Notes: generated by a model from the letters alone, not told the origin. Counted from the first letter of the stretch, positions 1 to 11,389 are shown. The stretch: 64,000 nt of DNA from Brachionus manjavacas (GCA_019054805.1 JAHQIY010000002.1:2356001-2420000), one strand, 5' to 3'. Numbers and translations are program-made.

Positions 1-820
1 TGGTTATTATAGTTGAGCAGTTTGAGTCTGATTTTTTGAATATTTAATAATACTTTTTATAGGTAAAATTCAAAGTTGCTTAAAAGTTGCAAGTCTTAAG
101 TCAATTCCAAGTCCGTGCTTAAAATTTTGACTTTTATGCTAAAATTGTAAGAAAATTCTGAAAAACGGCAAATTTATATGCATTAGACTGCCCAAGAGTA
201 AAAATTTATTGATATAAAGCCTGATCAAGCAATTTAAAAAAAAATGGACTTTCTTAAAAAAAAAGATTTTTAAGTCCAGACTTAGACTTGTGAAAAACAA
301 ATTAAAAAAAAAGTTCCGGCTTGGACTTTTTTTTTAAAAAAAAATTTAAATTTTTTTAAATTTCTTAAACTACAGTTAGATATCCATTATTTTAGATTCT
401 ATCGTAGCATATGATTTTCATATTATTTATATAAAATTTTGCGTATGTATTACACTTCAGATAAAAATATTTTGGATTTTTTTTCAAAATCAAGAATAAA
501 AGAACTCATTATACCAAAATTAAATCAGAGCAATCAAAGAAATCTTCAATTTAAGTTTTTTTTATTTATTCTTTATTCTAAATATGAAAAATTAATCAGA
601 ATAATCAGAATCAAAATATTGCATCAGACTAATTTACATAGATTTTCGGATTCTGGTAAATTTCTTAATTTTACCGTAAAAATGTTGAAGAAACCAAAAA
701 ACTATAATAATCGCAAATAATGAATAAATTTTGTTATTAGCTTTCAAAATGAATCAAAAATCAATTTTTAGTAATTAATAAAAGAATTATAGATTAAGAT
801 ATTAAGCCAGATATAATTTT
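1..820. other. AT-rich sequence without a recognisable gene
   Basis: I see no supportable gene here. Around 85-125 and 265-335 there are phrases built on 'aagtc' and 'ttggactttttt' that recur near 4540-4580 and 32700-32760, so part of this stretch is probably an old dispersed repeat. The one longer frame (439-720) begins at TTG and is low in complexity. Confidence 0.4.
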
Positions 821-859
821 TTTTTATTTATTTGGTGACCTATCGAATAACAATCTTCA

Positions 860-1010
860 GTGTGATGGAGGCAGAGTTGGGAATGACTGCGCTCTAAACA
901 CAGTGTACATAACACAGTTACCAAAGATGGGATCCTACCGTTTCCTATCTTCGCAAGTCTAGCTTGCTTGCTTGTTGTAACTTATATTATAATTATCATT
1001 ATTATTTATT
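860..1010 (+). repeat. LINE 3'-tail fragment (hairpin plus ATT-rich tail)
   Basis: A patch of higher GC (about 860-970) ends in a small hairpin, GCAAG-TCTAG-CTTGC, followed by a GTTGTAACTT-like stretch and an ATT-rich tail. The same order (CCGCAAG, hairpin, TGTAGCTTTTA, TTA repeats) occurs at the 3' end of the nested LINE at 34366-34970 and at 41411-41510. I infer a severely 5'-truncated LINE or a SINE using the same 3' end. No coding sequence of the element is left. Confidence 0.5.
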
Positions 1011-1045
1011 TGTTTTTCTGTACCGAGCTTGAGTTCCCTCAGGAT
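1003..1045 (-). repeat. Dispersed repeat 3' end with AAATA-type tail
   Basis: Read on the minus strand this is an 'agctcggtacag' core followed by an AAATA-type tail. The same core and tail occur on the plus strand at 11390-11460 and 11900-11950, the latter after reverse-transcriptase relics. It is probably the 3' terminus of a second LINE family, abutting the tail on the other strand. Confidence 0.45.
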
Positions 1046-1822
1046 TAAAAAAAAAAAAAATAAAATAAAAATAAAAATAAAGTAAAAAAAAATAAAATAA
1101 AATAAATTAAAGAAAAGATAAATAGAAATGTAATAAATGATATATATTTTTTTTAAACGTAGGCTAGTACTAGACATGCTTAAATATTAAATAAGTTAGG
1201 AAAAGAAAAAATTACTAGAGAGCAATTACACAATGGAAAGTCTTCGCTTTATATTTTGAATTCCAAAATCCAATTATTGAATAATCGTTATTTTTGTAAA
1301 TTAAATAAAAAATAAAAAATAAAGGTTTATTTCTTGATTTGATTGATTTAATGACCTTCATATTCACTGTAAGTTTTATTTAAATTATCTTTATAATTCT
1401 GTTTCAGCAAATTGATACTCTGTAAAAAACATTTCATAAAAAATTAATTTGAAACTACAAAGGTTTAATGATCTTCAAAATATTTTTGGGGTCAAAACGA
1501 TAAATTATTAATGGTGCCTGAAAAATAACAAAAAAATTTACACAAAAAATAAACAATCAAATAAAAAATAAATTTTTCAAAAGAGGAAACTGTATTTTTA
1601 GTCTTTTTTAAAATCAATTTAAAATAACCAATATAAAATTATTGCTAACAATATCTAGGGTTTCAAACTAAAGAATCAAGATGCAAACAACCAAAAAATG
1701 AACATTTTTGGGGAAACCTTTAATTTTTATGCATAACCAAACATTTTTAGTTGAACTATGTTTATAAAAAATATTTTACTATAAATTTAATTGAAAATTT
1801 TGTTAAAATTAAACAAAAAAAA

Positions 1823-3389
1823 ATGATTAACAGCCAGAAAACTGATTTAAAATGGTACCAACTAGAACCTGAGAAATTTCAGGCTCCAAGTACTTTACCA
1901 AAGTCCACAAATAACAACAATTCTGAATTAAAATGGTATCAACTAGAACCTGAGAAATTTGAGGCTCCAAGTACTTTACCAAAGTCCACAAATAACAACA
2001 ATCCTGATTTAAAATATGATAAAACACAGCCAGAGAAATTTGAGGCTCCAATTACTTTACCCAAGTCCACAAATAACAACAATCCTGATTTAAAATATGA
2101 TAAAACACAGCCAGAGAAATTTGAGGCTCCAATTACTTTACCCAAGTCCACAAATAACAACACTCCTGATTTAAAATGGAATGAAATGCCATCTGATGAA
2201 TTTAATGTGCCTCTTGCCTTGCCAAAGCCAACAAATTTCCATGATAATAAACATTATGAAAATAACATGAAAATTTTGTTTACCACAAATACTTCAATTC
2301 CACCAGATCCGGTTGAATATAAACAAAGAGATATTTTTGTAAATGAAAAAAAGAGTCTTTTTAGAAGAAACCAGAAAAAAATTTCAACTTCTTTTATTGG
2401 ATGTGTTTTTATCTGGATATTATTATTGACAATTTTTATCATTATTAATAATATCTATAAGCAAGTTAATATTTTTTCATTAAATTATATCAATTCTATA
2501 AACATTAACAATTCTAATTTCTTCATTGAAAATTTGAGAACAACTGAGAAAGGTTTGGATTCAACAAATATTTATCAAACAGTGTCTTTGAATGACTATT
2601 CTTCAATTTTAAAAACTATTTCCAATAGTGTTGTGACTTCAACTAAAATCCAAAGTTTTACCAGTTCTGGAAATATTAATAATTTTACTTTTATAAATGA
2701 CAATTTAAAAACAACTAAAAAAAGCTTGGATTCAAGTAATTTTCGTCAAACAATTACGGATATAATTTTGAATGAGTTAACCAATAATGCTGAGACTTCA
2801 ACTAAAATCCAAAGTTTTACCAGTTCTGGAAATATTAATAATTTTACTTTTATAAATGACAATTTAAAAACAACTAAAAAAAGCTTAGATACAAGTAATT
2901 TTCGTCAAACAATTACGGATATAATTTTGAATGAGTTAACCAATACTGCTGAGACTTCAACTTTAACTACAGATCTTTACAACTCAAATTCAAATATTCA
3001 AACAATTACTTCACAGATGACAACTAAAATAACATTAGAAACAAGTAATTAATGACAATTTATTAAACGAACTTGAAGAATTTCTTTTTAAGATGGAACA
3101 GTAGGATCATTTTGTAATATTGATAATGATTGCCTAGGAAGTTCAGTTAATGGGGTAAAAGCTAATGGTGTTTTTAAGACATCCGGATGCTTAAATAATA
3201 CATGCATGTAAAAATTAAAATTAAATTAGATTTATTAATGTTTATTTATTTCAATCAAGTTGTGTACATCCATATACAGAAATATCTTTATCACCCTACA
3301 GATGCGTGGTTTCACCTTTATCAAATAATTGCATTGATAACATTGAATGTCATACCGAATGTATTAGGAAAAAATGTAGTAAGAAATGA
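1823..3389 (+). CDS. Unrecognised single-pass membrane protein with repeats and Cys-rich C-terminus
   Basis: Three exons join in frame: 1823-3044, 3093-3207 and 3260-3389, giving 488 residues. I do not recognise the family. The start is ATG 1823; the frame is open further upstream but only to a TTG. There is no N-terminal signal peptide. Five 27-residue repeats (core PEKFEAP..LPKSTNNNN) fill residues 8-142. A hydrophobic segment at about 190-210 (GCVFIWILLLTIFIII) is preceded by a basic stretch (KSLFRRNQKK), which predicts a type II topology: repeats in the cytosol, C-terminus outside. The outer part is Thr/Ser/Asn-rich, with two near-identical 53-residue repeats (residues 272-377). The last ~80 residues, coded mainly by exons 2 and 3, hold ten cysteines spaced like an EB or EGF-like module (C-x5-C..C-x4-C-x-C). 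AATAAA lies at 3459. Without exons 2-3 the protein would lack all of its cysteines; the in-frame splices support the model. Function unknown; perhaps adhesion or a receptor. Confidence 0.6.
1844..2248 (+). repeat. Five 81-bp coding tandem repeats
   Basis: Five in-frame 81-bp units code for 27-residue repeats in the cytosolic part of the membrane protein. Units 1-2 share the start (D/E)LKWYQLEPEKF; units 3-4 are nearly identical and start DLKYDKTQPEKF; unit 5 is diverged. The pairing suggests stepwise duplication. Confidence 0.85.
2636..2953 (+). repeat. Two 159-bp coding tandem repeats
   Basis: The unit starting at 2636 repeats at 2795 with very few base changes, and the opening words appear a third time at 2954. 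Each codes for 53 residues of the predicted outer part, starting TSTKIQSFTSSG. The near-identity at DNA level indicates recent duplication or gene conversion. Confidence 0.85.
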
Positions 3390-3639
3390 TACCAAAATAT
3401 TTTTGATTTAAAAAATTTAAATAATGTTTTAACTCTTATTTTATTTCAACAATATTTAAATAAAATTTTACTAAATTTAATTACTTATTTTAATTAAATT
3501 ACTTATTTATTGATTCACCTCCAATTTGGAATAATTTTAAATTTAGTAAATTGCAAGGTAGCATGAATAAGAATACAAATTCTTTTAGAAAATAATATTT
3601 TAAGTAAAAGACAGATTTTATTATGTTATTTGACTTCAG

Positions 3640-4600
3640 CTTTCATTTGAAAAAAAAATTAGTCCAACCTGTAGGGCGCCTCATGGTTCCCCAGGACCCC
3701 CAATCAAAGGGGTCAATTTCGATATTTTAGACGGTTAAATTTCCAAAAGATAATTTTAACCTTTTCTCGATAATTTAGGATGCTCGATAAAAACATCTGC
3801 AAAATTTCAAGCGTTTGTGTTGTATTTTTTACGAGATATCGCTAAAAAACCATTTTTTTTTCTGTATCTTAAGTTAAAGGCGTTATAACTCATGAACCGA
3901 ATTATCAGATGGTTCGATAAATACATCATGTTGTAGAGATTTAAATTTAGAATAAATTTTTCGAGACACATTTTTATTATTGAGTTTAGTTTTTCATTAA
4001 GATTCAGCTAAAAAAAAAGAATTTTTAAATAATGATTTATTTCAAAAAAAAATACTAAAAAGCTTCTCTTTTTAATGCTTAAAAGCTCAAAATAAGAAAA
4101 AAATGAATCACTAGTCCACACTTTCCGAGTTCTTTTTAACAAGTAGACCTATTCTTTTATGACTTATTATTTTACCATTCTTAAAATTGAACAAACTTAT
4201 TCCTAATTTTCAATCTCTTAAAAAAAATATTTATAAGAGCTTTTCTAATTGGAACAATTAAGAAAATTATCTGGTGGTCATATTGAGTTTAAGTTAAGAC
4301 GAAATCTAAACTTGAAATTTTAGTAGAAGGATTTTAAAATGGACTTACGACTTCACTTTTTACCTAAGTATCATTTTGAGCTGAATTCGATTGAAAATTA
4401 TTGGGTACATATAAAAATTAGATTTATCATTCAGAATAACGGCCACATTAACTTTTTGCCGTTCCAAATAGTCATTGTGGCATCCTAGTTAGTGTTAAAT
4501 TAAAGTATTTGGCTCGAACTTTTTGTAAAAAAAAAGTAAAAAATTTCCGGACTTGGACTTCTTTTTTAATTACTTGGACTTGGGGCCTTTTAAACCCTTT
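3640..4600. other. Non-coding stretch, probable anonymous repeat
   Basis: No gene is supportable. A GC-richer patch at 3660-3720 is followed by sequence without a long frame, and 4540-4580 repeats the 'ccgg(a)cttggactt' phrase seen near 315-330. It is likely old repeat sequence; I cannot set its ends. Confidence 0.3.
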
Positions 4601-4868
4601 GTTGTTAATATAATAAAATAAATATTCAAATCTGAAACCTTACAGAATCAATTTGAAATAGATAAATCATTTTACATATTAAATAAAAATTTAGATTTTT
4701 ATTTAAATTTTAGTTAAAATCTTTAAATTTGAAGTATTTGAGATTCAAATAGCCTTACCAAAAACCAAATCATTATCAAACTGCTCATATTATTCAAAAC
4801 CACCATAAACAACAAAGAAATAAAAAACATTCATCAAGCTTGTTTGTGACTCCCGAACCGGTTAAATA

Positions 4869-5596
4869 ACGTAATGGTCCGATAAATATGACATGTCACT
4901 AAAACAGAGTACCCTATTTTAGTGTAATATTTGAGTGAACACTGATTTTTAAAATTGAAATATTCGCTTTTAGTGACATGCAACAAAAAGCGAATATGCA
5001 TAAATATTGCTATTTTTTATGAAAATATTGCTCGGGTTTAATGACATGTTTTTAACTCATGTTAATTTAAAAATCAACTTCTTTTTTTTGAAAAATAAAC
5101 TCTTTCGGCTTTATAAGAGGCTTAAAGCCTAATGACTCATTCTATTGTAAAAATTGTAGTTAGTTTAACTTTTAAAATTCAACTTAAATGTGGTCCAACT
5201 TTTTTTTACTCGTTCCAAGATTTGTTAACTTCATCCGTTCTTGTTTTTTTAGACTTAATAAGATTCCAATATATTATGAATTTTTGTACATTTTTTACTT
5301 GTTTTTAAAACTATAATGCATTAAAAAATTCAATTCAATTCAAATAAAATATATTTTTCGTAAAAAAACTTTTATCTTAAATTATTTATTATAAATAATG
5401 TGTCAATTACATGAGTTAAAAACATGTCACTAAACCAGAGCAATATTTTCATAAAAAATAGCAATATTTATGCACATTTGCTTTTTGTTGCATGTCACTA
5501 AAAGCGAATATTTCAATATTGAAAATCAGTGTTCACTCAAATATGACATGTCACTAAATTTGTTAGTGACATGTCATATTTATCAGACCATTACGT
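4869..5596. mobile_element. MITE with ~190-bp terminal inverted repeats
   Basis: The left arm (4869-5061) and right arm (5410-5596) are inverted copies with only scattered differences; both begin ACGTAATGGTC from the outside. TA lies directly outside each end (4867-4868 and 5597-5598), as expected for a Tc1/mariner-type target-site duplication. The core of about 350 bp has no frame long enough for a transposase, so the element must have been moved in trans. The word TAGTGACATG, or its complement CATGTCACTA, occurs several times in each arm and may mark transposase binding sites. The superfamily is inferred only from the TA and the arm structure. Confidence 0.85.
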
Positions 5597-5766
5597 TATC
5601 AAGAAAATAATTTATTGGTAAATGACAAATCTTTTTTTAGAAAAAAGTCGAGGGCGATTGTATAATGTTTTTTACGTTTGTGGCGTATTTTTCAGAACAA
5701 AAATTGTGGAAATTTAGTGATTAGTTGTGTGCGAAAAAAATATTATTTGCTTATTTAGTTTTATAT

Positions 5767-8640
5767 TAGTAGTAGTAGTAGTAGTTTTGACTGTAGCTGG
5801 CTAGCCAGCGAGTGTGCTGATAAGGCACACTATGACAGCTGATGTGATTGATTGCTGCCCATCCAGCAATCAATGCCTGCTTTAAAGCTGTTAACATTAG
5901 GGGCTTCAACTAATTGATTTGGCAGTGAGTTCCATATGTTAGCGGTTCTGTTGAAAAAAGTTATCTCTATGTTGGAGCCTCGAAATTTCTTTGTGATATT
6001 TGAAGCAGTGACCTCTTCCTTGGATTTTGGTGACATTAAAATTGTTGCTTTTTTCAACCAATTCTATTCCATGCATGAACTTGTATAATTGAATTAGATC
6101 ACCTCTTTTTCTTCTTTCCACCAGATTTGGAATGTTTAAAGCCTTCAATCTGCTTTCATACGGTTTGTTTCTAATTGAAGAAACAAATTTCGTAGCTCTG
6201 CGTTGAATCCTCTCAAGATTCTCACAATCCGACTTAAGAAATGGAGACCATACAGGCACAGCAAATTCCAAAAGAGGACGAACAAAAGTTAAATACAATG
6301 ATCTAAATAACTTACAATCAAAACGAGCGAATGATTTCCTGATGCGACCCAACATTTGATTTGCTTTGTTTGTAGCCTCTATCACTTGATTTTTCCATTT
6401 GAGATTTGTATTGAAGATAACTCCAAGATCTCTTTCGGTTTCAGACGTTGATAACTGTTTACCATTAATAAAATAAGTGAATTCTTTGTTTTTATGACCG
6501 TAATGCATAACCACACATTTTGATGTGTTGAAGAGAAGAAGCCAATCTTGAGTCCACTTGAAAATTAAATCTAAATCTGATTGAAGTTTCACTGCGCTTA
6601 TTTCTGATACCGTTTGCGAGAATATTTTTGTATCATCTGCATACATTTTGACAATATTCTCTATTCCTTTTGGTAGATCATTGATATACAAAACGAACAA
6701 AAGTGGACCAATCACTGATCCTTGTGGTACACCGCTAAAAATCTCAACCCAATCCGACAAAATTTCACCTTGAACAACTCGTTGTCTTCCATTTTTCAAG
6801 AAAGCTTCAATCCATTTTAGTGTCAGACCATCAAAGCCATACGCTTTCAATTTAGCTTTTAGTCGTCTGTGCGGAACAGTATCAAATGCTTTGGCAAAAT
6901 CTAGCAGAATTACATCAACAGGAATACTTTTGTCTAGACTCATTGAGATGAAATCTAGAGTTTCCATAAGATTAGATGTACATGACTTTTTCCTGACAAA
7001 TCCATGCTGTTCTTTAGATATAATATTGTTCTTATAAAGATAGTCTTCCATTTTGGTTCTTATTATGCTTTCCATTATTTTGCACGGAATTGAAGTTAAA
7101 GACACGGGACGATAATTGCTGGCCGTTGATTTATCACCTTTTTTAAACAATGGAGTAATATTTGCTGATCTGAATTGTATTGGAAGCTGACTATTAGATA
7201 AAGACTTTCTGAAAATTAAAGTTAAAGGAACAGTAAAGGCTTCTGCACATTTTTTTAGCAATAGCGGATGAAGCTTGTCTACACCACATGATTTATTTTG
7301 ATTAAGGTCTTGTAATTTTTTATAAACCAATTCATAACTAATATCATTTGGTTCAATGTCAACATATTCTGAACAGTTTTCATTTAGTTCAGCTACAAAA
7401 GGTGGAAGCTCCCCATCTTGTTCAACAACAAAAACATCTTGAAAACATTTATTTAGTAGATTTGATATCTCTTTCGGTTCTTGCGTTAATTCATTGTTTG
7501 ACTTCTTTAATACTTTGATTGATTCTCTGATTACTTGTTGATCATTTAGATATTTGTATAATAATTTTGGATTCTTCTTAGCTTTATCCACTAAATTTTG
7601 TTCATAAGTTAGTCTGGCTCTTTTTATTTCCGAAGAAACTAATTTACAGATACTTTTGTAATCATTATAAAGATTCATATCCTTCCAGTTACATGAACAG
7701 TTCCTGTATCTAAGATTTTTCTTATTCCTAATTAAGATTTTGAGATCATCTTTTATCCAAGGTTTTGAGATACTTTTCTTTTTAGAGCCATCTGTCACTG
7801 GAATGAATCGATTACTAGCTTCACTGACATAGAAAATAAACTCATTGTACATTTCCTGAATATTTAAATTCTCAAATAACTGCACCCAATCAATATTTGA
7901 TAAAAAATCAGAAATTTTTTCAAAGTCAGCTTTACTATAAAGAAATTTTTCAATAATATATGATTCCTTACTAACCTTGTTTTTGAGAACAAAATTGAAA
8001 AAGATGACCAGATGTCCTTTATTAATGTTACCAAGCACAAATTTTGTATCGATTGCATACACACTGCCAGACTGAGTCGTGAAAATCAAATCCAAAGTGT
8101 TGACAGCTTTTTCGTTTGACATTTGAAATGTTGGAACATTTACATGCTGATATAAAAAAGTGTCGCTTAGCGTCTCGCTGAATTTATGTTCGATGCCATT
8201 TTCGTTTAAGATTTCTGAAACACAGCCATTTGACCAGATGATCGATGGAAAGTTAAAGTCACCCATTATTAGAATATCCTTAAAACCTCTTTCATCCACA
8301 TAGTCTTTAGCTTGTTTGAAGACTAAATCAAAATCGTTCATATCAACAAAATCGTTTGGCCTATAAAGACAGCCAACTAAATACTTTTCACAGTTAAAGT
8401 TAACAACTACCCAAATTTGTTCTATTTTACTTAAATTAAAACCTGCATCATTTAATTCAAATGAATCGATATTTTCATCAATGTAGAGACATACACCCCC
8501 GCCTCTGCGTCCATCACTTCTGTCCTTTCTGTACAAATTGTATCCTTTAATGTTTGCATTTGAGTTGCTCTTAAACCAAGTCTCACTAACTGCCACAATT
8601 TGTGGACTATATGTTTCAATATTAAAGATAATTTTTTTAT
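5767..8640 (-). mobile_element. CR1/L2-like LINE, 5'-truncated and frameshifted
   Basis: A minus-strand frame (8596 to 5939, open upstream to about 8640) codes for an APE-type endonuclease and a reverse transcriptase. In the endonuclease, SETW opens the visible part, GDFN lies near residue 111 and LDLIF near 166. In the reverse transcriptase, GVPQGSVIGPLLF is clear and YADDTKIF lies near residue 650. The N-terminal part of the endonuclease is missing, as in 5'-truncated insertions. One extra base in the T run at 5954-5959 (minus strand) shifts the frame; the true C-terminus (NIWNSLPNQLVEAP..) continues to 5830 in the next frame. The 3' UTR is short and has two hairpins (5788-5833) and a TAG/CTA tail at 5767-5785. 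The endonuclease motif normally read SDH is KGH here. The element is probably dead, but the long open frame shows that it is young. Confidence 0.9.
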
Positions 8641-9293
8641 TAATGATTAAGTTATTTATTAGTTTACTAAAAACAATTTAATCGATTTAAAGTTAGTCCA
8701 TTATTGAATCTATTACCAGCACTAATTTTAGAATAAAGACGATTTTATTTAATTTTTTTTTCTAATCAAAATTTTTATTTAAATAAAAGAGTTTTCAGTT
8801 TTTAAAACTTCCTACATAATACAATAATCTGGACATTAAAAAATTAAAGTCGTATCTATTCCAGAATTGTTGTATATAATTTAAAATTCAGATTTAATTT
8901 TAAATTCATTTTTAATTTTGTATGGGGGTGTTTTAATTTACTAATTTTAAACTTGAGAGTATGATTATTTATTAAATGTTTATTATAAAATTAAACTTAT
9001 CAAAAAAAAAAATTTTTTTCAAGATCCATAAAAAAATTATAGATTTTAATTTATTGCAAATATAAATAAAAATATTTAGACCCCGTTCTTTTTATGTTAG
9101 ATTTACAAAAGTCTATTTAGATTTTCTTTATTATTTAAAAAAAAATTGAAAATTCGCCCGCAAAAATATTTTAAGCTTTATCTTTATTCTAGGTGTTGCC
9201 AAAAATAAAAAAAATATTTCTTAAAATAGCTAAAAAGAGGTTTATTTTAATTTCATAAAATTTTTTCTAATTTTAAATATTAAATTTGCTAAA
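8641..9293. other. AT-rich spacer upstream of the first PDE12-like gene
   Basis: Between the 5' end of the LINE and ATG 9294 I see only AT-rich sequence. It presumably holds the promoter and 5' UTR of the PDE12-like gene, but no element can be named. Confidence 0.3.
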
Positions 9294-11310
9294 ATGTTAA
9301 GAGTAAAAAAAGATGACAAAAATCAGAAGCTATCAATCTCTTTTAATTGCAATATTTATAAAAGTTTTGATCGTGAAATAAATCTTGTCCGTCCTTACGA
9401 TGAAACCTTGGAAAAAACTTTCAAAAAACTATCGGAAAGATATTCTAAACACTTGGATGCATTAATGAGAGACGAAAGAAGCCTCTTGGAGAAACGAAAA
9501 ATAAAAGAAAAACAAAATTTATCCGAGGAAATAATTAAATCTATATCAGATCTTACAGCAAAACTTAACCAATTTGATACTCTAGATATCCAAAACGATT
9601 TAAGCTTAATTGATCACCATTCAAATATAATTCCATTAGAAACGAAAAATATAGATGCGTGGCAAGAAAATTTTACTTTTAGAACCACAGATCAAGATTT
9701 CAAGGTGTGTATTGACCTTCCAAGCATTAAAAAAATTGAATTGCCAAAGGTATCAATAGCAGGATTTCCAACTGTTATTCGACTTGAATTTGAATCCAAT
9801 GAACTAGACACAGATCTTGTTATTAAAAATTCCTACTTCAAGTGGTATTCAAGTGAGCCAATCAGTCATGAAAAGGCTGAGGAACTAAAAAGAGCAAAAA
9901 ATAAGCGAACTTATCCAAGTTTGATCTCGCAGATCAATTGGATTTTGATTGATGAAGGAATTTCGAAACGGAAGTTAGTTTTAGATGATATTTGTGTTAA
10001 TAGATTGCTTAAAGTTGAGTGTAGTCCCAGAGACAGTAAAAGAGAAGGATTTCAGCTAGAGACTGTATCAGATGATATTGTTTGGGAAAAAATAGATTTA
10101 GAAAAAATGCCTATGACAGATCGTCACAAATATACCAAGTCTTATTTAGACTCAAATTAGTAAATTATATTATTTAAATAGATTATTAATTTAAATATTT
10201 TTTAGTATAAGAATAATGTCTTATAATATTTTGGCTGCTTGTTACACTGATTCAATGTTCGAAAATGAATATGAGTATTGCAAATATGAATATCTTAATT
10301 TCGATTACAGAAGACCATTATTGCTTCATGAAATTCCAAGTTATTAATTTTTTTTCAATTTTTAAAATAATTTTTTTCTATAGACTATAATTGTGATATC
10401 GTTTTCTTGCAGGAGTGTGATGTTGGATTTGTTTTGAATGACTTAAATGCTTGTATGCGTGACTTTAAGTGTTTGTTTTTGGAAAAATCAAGTTTGACAA
10501 ATGAAGGAGAAGCAATTTTGATTAGAAAAAACAAATTAAAATTTATCAAGTCATTTGATATTAATTTTGCCGAAAAATTCAAAACATTTGATGAACTAAA
10601 GTTTTTAAGAGATGTACTTAATAAAGATCAACTTTCAATGATCTATGATAAGGGCAATGTTCTTCAAGTAATGAGTATTTATAGATTTATTTTAATTTTT
10701 TATTCAATTTTCTTTAAAGGTGGCACTGGCTGAGTTTGTAGAAGCACCAGGATTTTTTCTTCTCTTGGCGAATACTCATCTGTATTCTCATCAATCTGGT
10801 GATTTTGTCCGCCTTATTCAAGCGATAATTTCAGCAAAATACTTAGAAGAGTTGAAGCGAATTTTGTTGAATGATAAATTTACTAAAAAAGTTAATATCT
10901 TATTTGCTGGTGATTTTAATTCAGTCCCGAATTCAAATACTGTAAAATATATCTTAAACGGAATAATAGAGATTAATAGCCTCACTGAAGGTAAACAATT
11001 TTTTTTTTTAATTTTGGAAATTTTCTTAATTATTTTTATTGAAGAAGAAATCAAAATATTTGAAAAAGTTAAATCAGAAATAAGTCATTCAACCAAATTT
11101 ATTTCATATGATGACACAATTTGTACTAACTTTGGTTGTGAGTTTGAAGGAGTGCTAGATTATTTGTTCTATGAAGATGAAATTTTTGAAATGACCAGAG
11201 TAATTCCATTTCCATCAACTGAAAAAATAAGAGAAAATGTTGCAATACCTAACCAATGCGTACCATCAGATCATTTGGCCTTGATATTCGAATTCTTTCT
11301 TAAAATTTAA
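9294..11310 (+). CDS. PDE12-like 2',5'-phosphodiesterase, copy 1
   Basis: Five exons join in frame: 9294-10159, 10206-10339, 10384-10667, 10720-10990 and 11045-11310, giving 606 residues against 609 for human PDE12. PDE12 is an endonuclease/exonuclease/phosphatase-fold enzyme that cleaves 2',5'-oligoadenylate and removes poly(A) from mitochondrial RNAs. The N-terminal half matches the PDE12 non-catalytic region (NIDAWQENFTF, AGFPTVIRLEFE, FKWY). The catalytic half keeps the expected residues: SYNIL, LQE (Glu344), NTHLYSH (His448), GDFN (Asp493, Asn495), LDYLF and SDH (Asp594, His595). The sequence begins at about human residue 40, so a mitochondrial targeting peptide is not evident; an unseen 5' exon could supply one. 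The last acceptor could also be 3 bp downstream (exon from 11048). AATAAA lies at about 11349. A diverged tandem copy follows on the same strand. Confidence 0.9.
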
Positions 11311-11389
11311 AATTTTAAAAATTATTTCTCTGAAGAAAACATTAATGGAATAAAAATAATTTAGTTTGTAATAGATTTTATTTTTTTTT

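Noticed and set aside
439-720. 93-codon plus-strand frame
   Set aside because: It starts at TTG, has low-complexity Ile/Lys/Phe/Asn content and no recognisable motif or splice partner.
959-1177. 72-codon minus-strand frame rich in Phe/Ile/Tyr
   Set aside because: It runs through a poly-A/T repeat tail; the apparent hydrophobicity comes from the AAATA-type tail.
1827-2163. Two minus-strand frames opposite the 81-bp repeats
   Set aside because: Shadows of the plus-strand coding repeats.
3202-3411. 69-codon plus-strand frame as a separate gene
   Set aside because: The same DNA read in another frame gives the Cys-rich end of the gene at 1823-3389 with good splice sites.
1-4800. A larger transposon bounded by inverted 'gagcagtttga' words near 14-24 and 4778-4788
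   Set aside because: The match is only about 11 bases, and the intervening gene and spacing give no support.
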